Counted from the first letter of the stretch, positions 9,030 to 18,109 are shown. The stretch: DNA of 64,000 nt from Asticcacaulis tiandongensis (GCF_006475605.1 NZ_SSBC01000010.1:1240001-1304000), one strand, 5' to 3'. Made by a program: numbers and translations. The notes: generated by a model from the letters alone, not told the origin.

Positions 9030-10154
9030 ATGACTGTCGCATTTTTCAATGGCCACATCGCAACGAAAGACGGCCTGATCTCAGGCGGGCTGGCGCTCGA
9101 AAAAGACCGCATCGCTGAAATCGCCCCAATAAACGGCGGCGATTTTGATCTTGACGGCGGCTATCTGCTGCCCGGTTTCATTGACACACAGGTCAATGGC
9201 GGCGGCGGCGTCCTCTTCAACGATGATACCTCCGCTGACGCCATAGCGGCTATCGGTGCGGCCCATCGCCCCTACGGCACCACAGGGTTTCTCCCGACTC
9301 TGATTTCCGATGAGCTTGAGGTCATAGACGCCGCCATGCGCGCCACCGAAGACGCCATTGCTCAGGGCGTACCCGGTGTTTTAGGCATCCATATCGAAGG
9401 GCCATTTATCTCGGAACAACGCAAGGGGATTCATGACCCCGACAAATTCCGCCGCCTGACCGAAGACAGCGTAAAACTGCTGTCCTCACTGAAACGCGGT
9501 AAGACCCTTGTGACCCTTGCACCGGAACATGCCGAACCTGAATTTATCCGCACGTTAAAGGCCGCAGGCGTGGTGATTGCCGCAGGCCATACGGACGCCA
9601 CCTATGCGCAGGCCCGCACCGGCATCGAGGCCGGCATTACCGGTGTCACCCACCTGTTCAACGCCATGTCCCCCCTGAGCCATCGCGCCCCCGGTGTAGT
9701 GGGTGCGGCGCTGGAGGATCAGTCGATCTATTGCGGCATCATTGTCGATGGCCACCACGTCGATGCCACCGCCTTACGCATTGCGCTGCGCACCAAGCCT
9801 TATGACCGCTTCATGCTTGTGACCGATGCCATGCCGACGGTTGGTTCTGACACCAAACAATTTAACCTGATGGGCAAACATATTGTGGCGGCAAACGGCG
9901 TCTGCGTCGGCCCTGACGGCACACTGGCCGGTTCCGATCTCGATATGGCCGCCGCCGTGCGCAACACCGTCAACACACTGGGCGTAAGCCTTGCCGATGC
10001 CTCGGTCATGGCCAGCTACGCACCGGCGCAATTCATGGGCTTAGGCCCTGACCACGGCCAGCTTAAGATCGGCGCACGGGCGGATCTGGTGTGGCTCGAC
10101 AAGGCGCTTCAGGTACGCGGCGTGTGGATTAACGGTGAGGGCGGGCCTCTATAG
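9030..10154 (+). CDS. nagA: N-acetylglucosamine-6-phosphate deacetylase
   Basis: Converts GlcNAc-6-P to glucosamine-6-P and acetate in the cytoplasm. The 374 residues match the family length. PGFIDTQVNGGGGV is the E. coli-like QxNG variant of the first metal motif; HIEGPFIS supplies the metal Glu; AAGHTDATY and THLFNAM give the two metal His; LVTDAM gives the catalytic Asp. The next enzyme, glucosamine-6-phosphate deaminase, is not in this window. The 3' end overlaps the convergent phosphatase gene by 6 bases. Confidence 0.96.
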   Translation: MTVAFFNGHIATKDGLISGGLALEKDRIAEIAPINGGDFDLDGGYLLPGFIDTQVNGGGGVLFNDDTSADAIAAIGAAHRPYGTTGFLPTLISDELEVIDAAMRATEDAIAQGVPGVLGIHIEGPFISEQRKGIHDPDKFRRLTEDSVKLLSSLKRGKTLVTLAPEHAEPEFIRTLKAAGVVIAAGHTDATYAQARTGIEAGITGVTHLFNAMSPLSHRAPGVVGAALEDQSIYCGIIVDGHHVDATALRIALRTKPYDRFMLVTDAMPTVGSDTKQFNLMGKHIVAANGVCVGPDGTLAGSDLDMAAAVRNTVNTLGVSLADASVMASYAPAQFMGLGPDHGQLKIGARADLVWLDKALQVRGVWINGEGGPL

Positions 10155-10985
10155 CCCTACCTCTATCAGCACCCATGAGGCGTCATCATGCAACTTGACC
10201 CGCGGGAACTGTTCGCCCCATTCGTCATGACGCTCAATGGCCCTGAGGCGGGTAATCAGGGCCTCACCTTTTCCGGCCATCAGGGCATGGACGACCTTGG
10301 CGAAACTTTTCGGCTCATAGCGCTCCCAGAGGTCATAAAACCCGTCCGTCGCCAGCAGAATATGCGACACATCCTCTGTTGGAATACGCACGACCTCAAG
10401 CCCCGTCAGGCAGACCGGATCAAGGCTTAAGACCCAGTAGCCTCCGTCACGGTTCATCTTCTCGCGATTGGCGCGAATAATGTGCTCCACATGCGCCCGC
10501 GAGGCCTTGAGGTCCATAGCCCCATGCACCGCCTGCACCTTAACCAGTTCATCCGCCAGAGCCGCATCCAGCGCCTCAAGCGGCCCGCCGCCTATGACCT
10601 GAACCTCACCGCTTTTCAGCACCACATAGGCCTTCACGTCCGCTAACGAGGCAATTTCTATGTCTGCCCCCACCTCACGCACCATGCTCAGGCCCGTTGA
10701 CGGCATGGCATAAAGCACCTCCGGCAAAGGCCCCGTCGCGATATATTGCGCCCGCATCGTGTCAATAGCGCCCTTCAGCACCTCAACCGTGTCGCCGTCT
10801 GCCGTGCTGAAATAATCGGAAAACGCCCTGACCAGCCATTGGGCATCGCTGGAATTTTCAAAGCGTGACGGCGCAAGACCTGTGGCCCCGTCCAGAAGCC
10901 AGACACGATCCCTTACCGCCCCATAAAGGTCTTCGTTATAGGGACTGCCCTGATCACTGCCGCTTGATATGATCTTCAAGGTCAT
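10149..10985 (-). CDS. PP2C-type protein phosphatase-like protein
   Basis: 278 residues from ATG 10985; a GTG 12 bases upstream is possible but less likely, because this ATG overlaps the thioesterase stop as TGATG. The metal-binding residues of PPM phosphatases appear in order: NED near residue 17, LLDGATG, LLATDGFYDL and KLHDDASWVL near the C-terminus. This predicts an active metal-dependent Ser/Thr phosphatase. Targets are unknown. It is co-transcribed with the upstream hotdog thioesterase and converges on nagA. Confidence 0.78.
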   Translation of the reverse strand: MTLKIISSGSDQGSPYNEDLYGAVRDRVWLLDGATGLAPSRFENSSDAQWLVRAFSDYFSTADGDTVEVLKGAIDTMRAQYIATGPLPEVLYAMPSTGLSMVREVGADIEIASLADVKAYVVLKSGEVQVIGGGPLEALDAALADELVKVQAVHGAMDLKASRAHVEHIIRANREKMNRDGGYWVLSLDPVCLTGLEVVRIPTEDVSHILLATDGFYDLWERYEPKSFAKVVHALMAGKGEALITRLRAIERHDEWGEQFPRVKLHDDASWVLIEVGL

Positions 10986-11380
10986 CAGGCCACCCACGCA
11001 TCAAAATAGTCACCGCGCGTCAGCCTGCCGTCGATCTTGCAGATGATATCCACCCGCGCCTTAAGGCATACTGCGCCATCGCCCTGCCGGATAATCTGCT
11101 GATCAAACACCGCCCTGGTCTTTTCACGCCGCACGGTTGAGCACACTTCGAACAACTCTCCTCCGCTCAGAGGCCGCAGATAGTCGATCTCCATATGCGA
11201 CACCATAAGAAAAATATGGCGGGCCACAAGGTCGGAGAACCGCTCACCGACCGCCTCAAGATATTCGTGCCGCGCATGTTCAAGATAGACGAGATAGGTG
11301 GCATTATTCACCACGCCCTGTGCATCACATTCAGAATCGCGGACCTTAAAGGCTGTGGTGTGTTGAGTGATTTTTGTCAT
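10985..11380 (-). CDS. Acyl-CoA thioesterase, 4HBT/YbgC-like hotdog fold
   Basis: 131 residues, a single hotdog domain. The RDSECDAQGVVNNATYLVYLEHAR segment matches the 4HBT/YbgC active-site helix, with Asp at the catalytic position. It probably hydrolyses short- or medium-chain acyl-CoA or an aromatic CoA thioester; the substrate is not predictable. ATG at 11380 is preferred over a TTG two codons upstream. Its stop overlaps the phosphatase start. Confidence 0.85.
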   Translation of the reverse strand: MTKITQHTTAFKVRDSECDAQGVVNNATYLVYLEHARHEYLEAVGERFSDLVARHIFLMVSHMEIDYLRPLSGGELFEVCSTVRREKTRAVFDQQIIRQGDGAVCLKARVDIICKIDGRLTRGDYFDAWVA

Positions 11381-11504
11381 CTGCAAACGATAGCCGCAAA
11401 GTCCGCGAACATAAAGCCCGACTACACTTATTGAGATTTAAACAAAATCGGATTAGGTATAGTTACACACAGCGCCTTACAGGCAGACTATCACAGGCAG
11501 GATC

Positions 11505-11927
11505 ATGTTATCTCAGCGCGCCCGTTATACCATACGGGCAATGCAGGAATTGGCCAAGCTCCCTCAGGGAGAGACCATGCAGGCGACCGAACTGGCGACG
11601 CGCACCCAATCGCCCCTGCATTTTCTCGAAGGCATCCTGCTGCAACTGCGCCGCGAAGGCCTGCTGGTCTCAAAGCGCGGCCGTTCCGGCGGTTATGGTC
11701 TGGCCAAACCGGCCGATCTGATCTCGATTGCCGACCTGATCCGTATCGTCGATGGGCCGCTGGCGCTTTCGACCTGCGCCAGCCGCACGGCCTATGCCGA
11801 ATGTGAAGATTGCCCGACCCCTGAGGACTGTCAGTTGCGCGCCATTCTGGTGGCGGCGCGCGATGCCGTAGCCAAGGTGCTCGAAGGCTCCACACTGGCC
11901 AACCCCAACCCTAATCCGAACGCCTGA
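11505..11927 (+). CDS. Rrf2-family transcriptional regulator with four C-terminal cysteines
   Basis: 140 residues with an N-terminal winged helix starting LSQRARYTIRAMQELAK and the wing SKRGRSGGYGLAKP, both typical of Rrf2 proteins. The ligand region STCASRTAYAECEDCPTPEDC has four Cys, so it can plausibly hold an Fe-S cluster as in IscR/NsrR-type members, although spacing differs. Its target genes are unknown. The stop is immediately followed by the GTG of the pseudouridine synthase gene, so the two are probably one transcript. The C-terminal NPNPNPN tail is low complexity. Confidence 0.88.
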   Translation: MLSQRARYTIRAMQELAKLPQGETMQATELATRTQSPLHFLEGILLQLRREGLLVSKRGRSGGYGLAKPADLISIADLIRIVDGPLALSTCASRTAYAECEDCPTPEDCQLRAILVAARDAVAKVLEGSTLANPNPNPNA

Positions 11928-12551
11928 GTGACATTGCAACCGCTTTATCACGATGCCCATCTGCTGGTTTTTGATAAACCCGCAGGACTTCTCAGTGTTC
12001 CCGGACGCCTGCCGGAAAACAAGGACAGTCTGGCCTTGCGCGCTCAGGCGGAATTTCCCGATGCCCTGATCGTACATCGTCTGGATATGGCTACCTCCGG
12101 CCTTCTGGTGATGGCCCGCGGAGCCGAAGCCCACCGCGCCCTGTCTATCGCCTTTGCTGAGCGTCGCGTCGATAAATCCTATGTCGCTATCGTCGCCGGT
12201 CAGGTGCCTGCCGATACGGGCGAAGTCAATCTGCCGCTGATCTGTGACTGGCCCAACCGCCCGCGTCAGATGGTCGATCATGACATCGGCAAGCCATCCC
12301 TGACCCGCTATCGCGTCCTGTCCCGCGAAACCAACCGCACACGGGTTCAGCTAGAGCCAGTCACAGGGCGCTCGCATCAGTTGCGCGTGCATATGATGGC
12401 CATGGGTCACCCGATTATCGGCGATGAATTCTATGCCCCCGAAGACACAAGACGCCTTAGCCCACGCCTGCTGCTCCATGCGGAACGCCTAAGCCTGCCC
12501 CATCCGGCCAGCGCCGAAATCCTAACCTTTCATGCGCCCGCCGCTTTCTGA
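11928..12551 (+). CDS. RluA-family pseudouridine synthase
   Basis: 207 residues starting at GTG directly after the Rrf2 stop. HRLDMATSGLLVMARG is the catalytic motif, with the nucleophilic Asp in HRLD; VFDKPAGLLSVPGR and LEPVTGRSHQLRVHM are the other RluA signatures. There is no S4 domain, consistent with the short RluA subgroup, which modifies 23S rRNA and tRNA in E. coli. The exact target uridine cannot be read from sequence. Confidence 0.92.
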   Translation: MTLQPLYHDAHLLVFDKPAGLLSVPGRLPENKDSLALRAQAEFPDALIVHRLDMATSGLLVMARGAEAHRALSIAFAERRVDKSYVAIVAGQVPADTGEVNLPLICDWPNRPRQMVDHDIGKPSLTRYRVLSRETNRTRVQLEPVTGRSHQLRVHMMAMGHPIIGDEFYAPEDTRRLSPRLLLHAERLSLPHPASAEILTFHAPAAF

Positions 12552-12563
12552 GATGTGCCCCTT

Positions 12564-12588
12564 CTCCTTCCTGCTATGCGGGGAGGAG
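12564..12588. repeat. REP-like GC-rich palindrome
   Basis: CTCCTTCC and GGgAGGAG are inverted arms around a small GC(TAT)GC centre, between two convergent genes. It resembles the longer CCCTCCCCG palindrome at 50873. It lacks a U-tract in the + direction, so it is more like an intergenic REP element than a terminator. Confidence 0.35.
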
Positions 12589-12690
12589 ATTTAAAAAAAC
12601 AATGGAAGAGACCGCACACCTCGGGTCAAACGGGTGCAGGGACTTGGTTTTGCGCTACCGCTGCGCTGCTTGAGCGCCGCCCTGCCCCTG

Positions 12691-14319
12691 CTAGCCGCGC
12701 TCTTTAGTTCTCAGGAACTGCACATCGGGAAAACGTTCCGCCACATAGTTGATTTCCCAGGCCGATTTCCCCAGAAACACAGGGTCATCATCGATATCTG
12801 AGCCCATGGCACTGCGGTACTTACCGGCGAAGTCTTCGATCTTGGCGGGCGTGCCCTTAAGCCAACGCGCTTCGGCAAACGGGGCCGGTTCAAACACGCA
12901 CTCAAGACCATATTCGTTCGACAGACGATCGGCCATGACCTCGATCTGAAGCTGTCCCACGGCACCCACAATAAAATCGGCCCCGATAGACGGACGGAAC
13001 AACTGGGTTACGCCTTCCTCGGCCAGAGACTCCAGCGCCTTCTTCAGGTGCTTGGCCTTAAGCGGATCCTTGACGCGCACCCGTTGCAGGATTTCCGGCG
13101 CAAAGTTCGGCAAACCGGCAAAGCGCACCAGTCCGCTTTCGGACAGGCTGTCACCCACCCGCAAAACGCCGTGGTTCGGAATGCCGATGACATCACCTGC
13201 ATAGGCTTCTTCGGCCAGTTCACGATCGGACGCGAAGAACATGATCGGCGCATTGACCGATAATTGCTTGCCGGTGTTCTGCACCTTAAGCTTCATACCG
13301 CGTTTGAAACCGCCTGAGGCCATGCGGAACATGGCAATACGGTCGCGGTGGTTCGGGTCCATATTGGCCTGAACCTTAAAGACAAAGCCTGTGACTTCGT
13401 CCTGACGCGGGTCAACCTCGATATCCTGAGGCTCCGGCGCATTACGGGTTTCGGGCGGCGACTCTTTACGCGCCTTCATGACCTTCGGGGCCGGTGCCCA
13501 TTCGCCAATGGCGCGCAGCAGGTCTTCGATACCGAAGTGACGCAGGGCCGATCCCCACAGAACCGGCGTCATATGCCCCTCAAGGAAGGACTGACGGTCG
13601 AATACGGGATAACCGGCTTCCACCAGTTCCAGCGCCTCAACCGTTTCGGCAAACTCGTTGCCGCTGAAATAGGACGAGGCCTCCGACAAAGGCAAGGGAG
13701 CCGGATGATCCGGATCAACGTCCGCGCCTGCGGCTTTCCGCGCATAGGGCTGGAAACGGCCTGTGCCGACCTCAACGACACCGCGCAGGTGATTACCGCT
13801 GCCTGCCGGCCACCAGATCGGGGCCGGATCAAGCTGAAGCCGTGAGGCGATTTCATCCAGAAGCGCCATAGGGTCCTGCGCTTCACGATCAAGCTTATTG
13901 ATAAAGGTAATGATCGGGATATCGCGCAAACGACAGACCTCAAACAGCTTGAGCGTCTGCGGCTCGATCCCCTTGGCGGCATCAAGCACCATGATGGCGC
14001 AATCCGCCGCCGTCAGGGTACGGTAGGTGTCTTCCGAGAAGTCTTCGTGGCCCGGCGTATCCAGAAGATTGAACATCTTGTCGTCATGCTCAAAGGTCAT
14101 GACCGACGCTGTCACCGAAATGCCGCGCTCTTTTTCGATCTTCATCCAGTCAGAGCGCGCCCGACGGTTTTCGCCGCGCGCCCGAACGGCCCCAGCCGCA
14201 CGGATCGCCCCACCGGCCAGCAATATATGCTCGGTCAGGGTCGTCTTACCGGCATCGGGGTGGGCGATAATGGCAAAGGTGCGACGGCGGGGGGCTTCGA
14301 TAGCGGGGGACTGGCTCAT
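12691..14319 (-). CDS. prfC: Peptide chain release factor 3
   Basis: 542-residue translational GTPase that recycles RF1/RF2 from the ribosome. AHPDAGKTTLTE is the G1 loop, LLDTPGHEDFSEDTYR covers G3 and the RF3-specific context, and FINKLDRE is G4 (NKxD). Domain II and the RF3 C-terminal domain (AVGQLQIEVMADRLSNEYG) are present, so the gene is full length. ATG at 14319 directly precedes the typical SQSPAIEAPRRRTFAIIAHPDAGK start. Confidence 0.96.
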   Translation of the reverse strand: MSQSPAIEAPRRRTFAIIAHPDAGKTTLTEHILLAGGAIRAAGAVRARGENRRARSDWMKIEKERGISVTASVMTFEHDDKMFNLLDTPGHEDFSEDTYRTLTAADCAIMVLDAAKGIEPQTLKLFEVCRLRDIPIITFINKLDREAQDPMALLDEIASRLQLDPAPIWWPAGSGNHLRGVVEVGTGRFQPYARKAAGADVDPDHPAPLPLSEASSYFSGNEFAETVEALELVEAGYPVFDRQSFLEGHMTPVLWGSALRHFGIEDLLRAIGEWAPAPKVMKARKESPPETRNAPEPQDIEVDPRQDEVTGFVFKVQANMDPNHRDRIAMFRMASGGFKRGMKLKVQNTGKQLSVNAPIMFFASDRELAEEAYAGDVIGIPNHGVLRVGDSLSESGLVRFAGLPNFAPEILQRVRVKDPLKAKHLKKALESLAEEGVTQLFRPSIGADFIVGAVGQLQIEVMADRLSNEYGLECVFEPAPFAEARWLKGTPAKIEDFAGKYRSAMGSDIDDDPVFLGKSAWEINYVAERFPDVQFLRTKERG

Positions 14320-14357
14320 GCCTGCGCGATACGCAATGGCGCGTTAAAAGTAAAGGC

Positions 14358-15014
14358 TCAACTATGGCCCGCCAGCACCACGCCGACCAGAACCGCCGAA
14401 TAATGCAGAGCGGCACCGGCAATGACATGGCCATGCCAGATAGCGCGGCGGAACTTAAGACGCTTCATCATATAAAAGAGGGTGCCGACCGAATAGATCA
14501 CCCCGCCGATAACCAGCAATATCGTCGCCGCCAGCGGCACTTCGCGCACCATAGGGACAATGGCAATAACAATCAGCCAGCCAAGTATCAGATAAAGCGC
14601 GACCCAGAACCCCTTGCCGATACCGGGCAGAAAAAGCTTGCCCAGCATGCCTATGGCCGCCAGTGACCAGACGGCGACGCTCATGCCTATGGCCCAGCCG
14701 CCGCTTAAGACCTGCGTGGTGAAGGGCGTATAGCTGGCGGCGATCATCAGAAAAATGCCCGCATGATCCAGACGCCGTAAAAACGGCTGCCAGTTAGGGC
14801 GCGCAAAATTATAGGTCGTCGAAAAGGCCAGCATGGCGATAATGCCCAGCACATAGACCGTCACTGCCGCCACCATACCCATCAGGCCGTGACTGACCGC
14901 CAGCCCCAACGCCACACCACCGCCAAACAGGGCAAACACCAGACCCACGCCATGCACGATCAGATCGGCATGACGCGCCCAGGGTGTCGGATAATGCGGC
15001 ATTTGGGAGGACAT
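14358..15014 (-). CDS. Hemolysin III / YqfA (PAQR-like) membrane protein
   Basis: 218 residues with seven hydrophobic helices. The family signatures are FSTTYNF near the second helix, RRLDHAGIFLMIAASYTPF and the C-terminal IWHGHVIAGAALHYSAV, carrying the conserved Asp and His residues that bind Zn in PAQR proteins. It is called hemolysin III historically; in most bacteria it is an integral membrane protein of unknown or membrane-homeostasis role. ATG 15014 is preferred over GTG 15020. Confidence 0.88.
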   Translation of the reverse strand: MSSQMPHYPTPWARHADLIVHGVGLVFALFGGGVALGLAVSHGLMGMVAAVTVYVLGIIAMLAFSTTYNFARPNWQPFLRRLDHAGIFLMIAASYTPFTTQVLSGGWAIGMSVAVWSLAAIGMLGKLFLPGIGKGFWVALYLILGWLIVIAIVPMVREVPLAATILLVIGGVIYSVGTLFYMMKRLKFRRAIWHGHVIAGAALHYSAVLVGVVLAGHS

Positions 15015-15074
15015 ATCCACAGAATGCTTGACGTAAACGTAAACGTCAAATCAATTTTCGGAGACATCGCCCGG

Positions 15075-15914
15075 TTACTGACTATGGAAACGGCGCACGA
15101 CGACGATACCGCCACGATAAGCCATTTCCCCGTGCTTGCGCCGTTCAATCAGAGGGCTGTCGGCGACATCGCCAAGGGCCCGTTCGGCATTCACAAAAGT
15201 GCCGACACCATATTTGTCACCAATCGGCGTCATCATCATAAGCACAAGACCCGTGCTCTGAAGGCCGCCCCCCAGTTCATATCGCTCAAGACCTGTCGCC
15301 GCCGCTTCGCGGGCGTCAACGCCGTAAAAGGCTTGGTTGGTGTTTTTATCGCCACCGCGCACATAGACCATGCTTTGCAACAGCCCGACACGCGTTATGT
15401 CCTGACGCGCCACCGACACGAAAACATCCATGCCCCGGCTCTCGTCGCTGATGTCGCTGGCGATACGCCCGCCGATCACTGTATGGTCACCAATCCGTTT
15501 ATAGGCATAGGTCGCCAGATCAACCCCGCGACCGGGCAGATCAAGCCCCTCAAGATCAGACTGACCGGAATAGCGCGGCCGCAACTGAAAACCGGCATTG
15601 AAATCATCGCGTTTGAACGTATTGATGCCCAAACCGTCCAGACCATTGGCATAGACCCGCCCTTTCCAGTTGGCGCTAGCCCAAGGCGTGAAGCGTGTCT
15701 TGTTGGGGTCTTTACCTGCCGGACTGAAGCCATGCACCATGCCGCCGCCAATATCCACTGTCCAGTCACGTGGCTGTTCCACTGCTTTGAACGGCTGCGC
15801 CTGCGCCAGAACCAGAGTTGGCGACACAAGACTAATGACAGACGTCAGGACGATACCCGACAGGGCAATTTTCAACATGGCAAGCCTCACGAATCGGAGT
15901 GAACGTTCATTCAC
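15075..15914 (-). CDS. MipA/OmpV family outer-membrane protein
   Basis: 279 residues: signal peptide (about residues 1-38, ending LVLAQA) followed by a small beta-barrel. DWTVDIGGGMVHGFSPAGKDPNKTRFTPWASANWKGRVYANG and the closing alternating hydrophobic strand REAYRGGIVVV-like end are typical of MipA/OmpV proteins. Possible roles are in the outer membrane or in scaffolding wall synthesis. It lies 60 bases downstream of the GH97 gene in the same orientation, so it may be co-expressed. Function in this organism is unknown. Confidence 0.75.
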   Translation of the reverse strand: MNERSLRFVRLAMLKIALSGIVLTSVISLVSPTLVLAQAQPFKAVEQPRDWTVDIGGGMVHGFSPAGKDPNKTRFTPWASANWKGRVYANGLDGLGINTFKRDDFNAGFQLRPRYSGQSDLEGLDLPGRGVDLATYAYKRIGDHTVIGGRIASDISDESRGMDVFVSVARQDITRVGLLQSMVYVRGGDKNTNQAFYGVDAREAAATGLERYELGGGLQSTGLVLMMMTPIGDKYGVGTFVNAERALGDVADSPLIERRKHGEMAYRGGIVVVRRFHSQ

Positions 15915-15974
15915 TTTTTGCGTGTTTAGCGCCTTGCCGCTGAATTGCCAAGCCGAACCCGATATAAACCGACG

Positions 15975-17996
15975 TTATCCCACCGAATGCGGCGTAAACC
16001 GGATGACCTGCCCGCCCCCCGCCGCCAGTTTCAGCGTCAGCCGGTCACCCGTTCTGACCCGCTTCGTTTCCTGCACATAGTTATGACGCGTCTCCCCGAT
16101 ATAGTGCGTGTCGTCAGCATCGCGGTAAATCTGCGCCTCGTAGAACCTGCCGTCCTCAAGGAAATCGAGCACCACCTCAAGCGTGCGGGCCTCCTCATCG
16201 GTCGCCGCCCCGATATACCAGTCGTCGCTATGCCGGTCCTTGCGCGCAATGGTGACAAAATCCCCGATCTCGCCGTTCAGCACGCGGGTCTCGGCCCAAT
16301 CGGCAGGCACATCGGCGATGAATCTTAACGGCTCAGGATACCGCGCCAAATTCTCCATCGTATCGGCGGCCATCTGTATCGGCGAATAGAGCACGACATA
16401 AAGCGCCAGTTGCCGCGCCAGCGTCGATTGCAGCGGCTGGCCATTGCCCTCAAGGCTCAATATACCCGGTGTATAGTCCATCGGCCCCGACAACAGGCGG
16501 GTAAAGACCAGATTGATCTCATGTTCCGGTGGGTTAGGCGGATTGCCCCAGCCGTTATATTCCATACCCCGCGCCCCTTCCCGCGCGACCCAGTTCGGAT
16601 AGGTGCGCCGAAGCCCCGTGTCCTTGATAGGTTCATGAGCATTAATGGAGATTTTGCGCTTTGCCGCCTCGGCGACCACCTTCAGGTGATGTCGCGCCAT
16701 GATCTGGCTGTCGTGCCAGGCATAGACAATGTTACCCTTGTCATCGCGCGCCCGCACCCCGCCGACATCAGCGACATAACCCGTCTTGACCGAATCGACC
16801 CCCAGCCGCGCATAGAGATCGAGCGCCGCCTCAAGCTGCGATTCATAAAGCGCGATATTGCCCGCTGTCTCGTGGTGGCCGACAATCCGCACGCCTTTTT
16901 CACGCGCATAGGCCGCCACCGCCTCAAGATCAAAATCGGGATAGGCCTTACAGAAATCAAAATCAAACCCGCGTGCGAACCAGTCCGAATCCCATCCGAG
17001 ATTCCAGCCTTCAATCAGCACACCCCTGAAGCCATGCTCGGCGGCAAAATCGATATAGGCCTTCGTCCGTTCCGTCGTCGCGCCGTGCTTATCACCCGCC
17101 CCCCACGTCGCCAATCCGATGTGCATGTCCCACCAGATGCCGATATATTTGTGCGGCACGACCCATGACACGTCCCCAAGGACATTCGGCTCATTGAGGT
17201 TAAGGATCAGGTCATTTTCCACCAGCCCGCCTGCCGTTTCCGCAATCTGCAACGTCCGCCAGGGTGTAGTGAACGGGGCCTGACGTGAGACCTTAGGCCC
17301 CGTGCTTGCGGGCGACAGACTGGCCTTGAACTTTTGGCCACCCACGTGACGCAGCCACATGGCCGAATAATCCACCAGCGCCGCTTCATGAAAGGCCATA
17401 TACAGACCCGACTGCGTGCGGATCGTCATCGGCGTATGGGCCTGCCCGACCTCTGACAGCGGCGTTTTCTGATAAAGATATTCGTAGCGGCTCCATTCGC
17501 CCGCCGGTATCCACCAGGCGGTGGCCGGTTCAGCCATATCAAATTCCGTCAGTTCCTCGGCGATATTAACCGTCTCAAGGCCCCCCTGCTCAGGGAACTC
17601 ATAGCGAAAGCCCAGACCCTTATCATAGATACGGAAGGTCACATTCAAAGACCGGCCTTCGCGGGCGCTTTCCTTAAGCCTGACATGTAATTGCGTATAG
17701 TGATTACGCGAAAAGCGCCGCTCACCCCACGGCTGCTCCCATGTCTCATCAAAGCGTGTGGTTTCCGCCGCCACAAGCGCGAAATTGCGCTCAAGCTGAT
17801 GCTGATCGGCCAGAATGAACCCCAGCCGCGACGGCTTTATTACTGCCTCACCTTTGCGGGAGACGGCATAATGCGCCCGCCCGTCGCCATCCAGAAGCAC
17901 CTGAACACTTATGGTGTTGTCCGGCGATGCGGCTTCGGCAATGACGGTCAGACCGTAGGACGGCGGCACCCAGCCGATAGAAGTCGTCAGGCTCAT
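15975..17996 (-). CDS. GH97 alpha-glucosidase-type glycoside hydrolase
   Basis: 673 residues with the GH97 layout: N-terminal beta-sandwich (about 10-270), catalytic barrel with WWDMHIGLATWG, LIEGWNLGWD, KTGYVADVGG, NAHEPIKDTGLRRTYPN and EGARGMEYN, then a C-terminal beta domain. The HEP and EGARGxE glutamates fit the inverting alpha-glucosidase (SusB-like) subgroup, and KTGY lacks the Asp nucleophile of the retaining subgroup. That assignment is from memory of the family. An upstream TTG (18023) would add a hydrophobic LAFITGLIMSLT segment that could serve for export. ATG 17996 has AGGA 6 bases before it, so the start and location are uncertain. Confidence 0.9.
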   Translation of the reverse strand: MSLTTSIGWVPPSYGLTVIAEAASPDNTISVQVLLDGDGRAHYAVSRKGEAVIKPSRLGFILADQHQLERNFALVAAETTRFDETWEQPWGERRFSRNHYTQLHVRLKESAREGRSLNVTFRIYDKGLGFRYEFPEQGGLETVNIAEELTEFDMAEPATAWWIPAGEWSRYEYLYQKTPLSEVGQAHTPMTIRTQSGLYMAFHEAALVDYSAMWLRHVGGQKFKASLSPASTGPKVSRQAPFTTPWRTLQIAETAGGLVENDLILNLNEPNVLGDVSWVVPHKYIGIWWDMHIGLATWGAGDKHGATTERTKAYIDFAAEHGFRGVLIEGWNLGWDSDWFARGFDFDFCKAYPDFDLEAVAAYAREKGVRIVGHHETAGNIALYESQLEAALDLYARLGVDSVKTGYVADVGGVRARDDKGNIVYAWHDSQIMARHHLKVVAEAAKRKISINAHEPIKDTGLRRTYPNWVAREGARGMEYNGWGNPPNPPEHEINLVFTRLLSGPMDYTPGILSLEGNGQPLQSTLARQLALYVVLYSPIQMAADTMENLARYPEPLRFIADVPADWAETRVLNGEIGDFVTIARKDRHSDDWYIGAATDEEARTLEVVLDFLEDGRFYEAQIYRDADDTHYIGETRHNYVQETKRVRTGDRLTLKLAAGGGQVIRFTPHSVG

Positions 17997-18025
17997 GATC
18001 AATCCTGTTATGAACGCCAACAAAA

Positions 18026-18079
18026 CCTAGAGCGCATTCCGAAAAGTGCGAAGCGGTTTTCAGATAAAAAGCAAAATAG
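18026..18079. repeat. Dispersed intergenic repeat, copy A
   Basis: The element begins CTAGAGCGCATTCCGAAAAG and continues with GTGCGAAGCGGTTTT. It is the variable intergenic repeat common in alphaproteobacterial genomes (core AAAGTGGGAACCGGTTTT), and a second copy lies at 50945-51003. It sits just upstream of the GH97 start. Confidence 0.55.
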
Positions 18080-18109
18080 CTTTGTGACGGCCCCCGCCAT
18101 GCCCAGACA

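Noticed and set aside
10188-10430. 80-codon open frame on the + strand
   Set aside because: Antisense to the PP2C-like gene, with no motif and no plausible start signal.
14889-15902. 337-codon open frame on the + strand
   Set aside because: It crosses the hemolysin III and MipA/OmpV genes on the opposite strand; composition is that of an antisense shadow (many His, Arg, Thr) and no motif.
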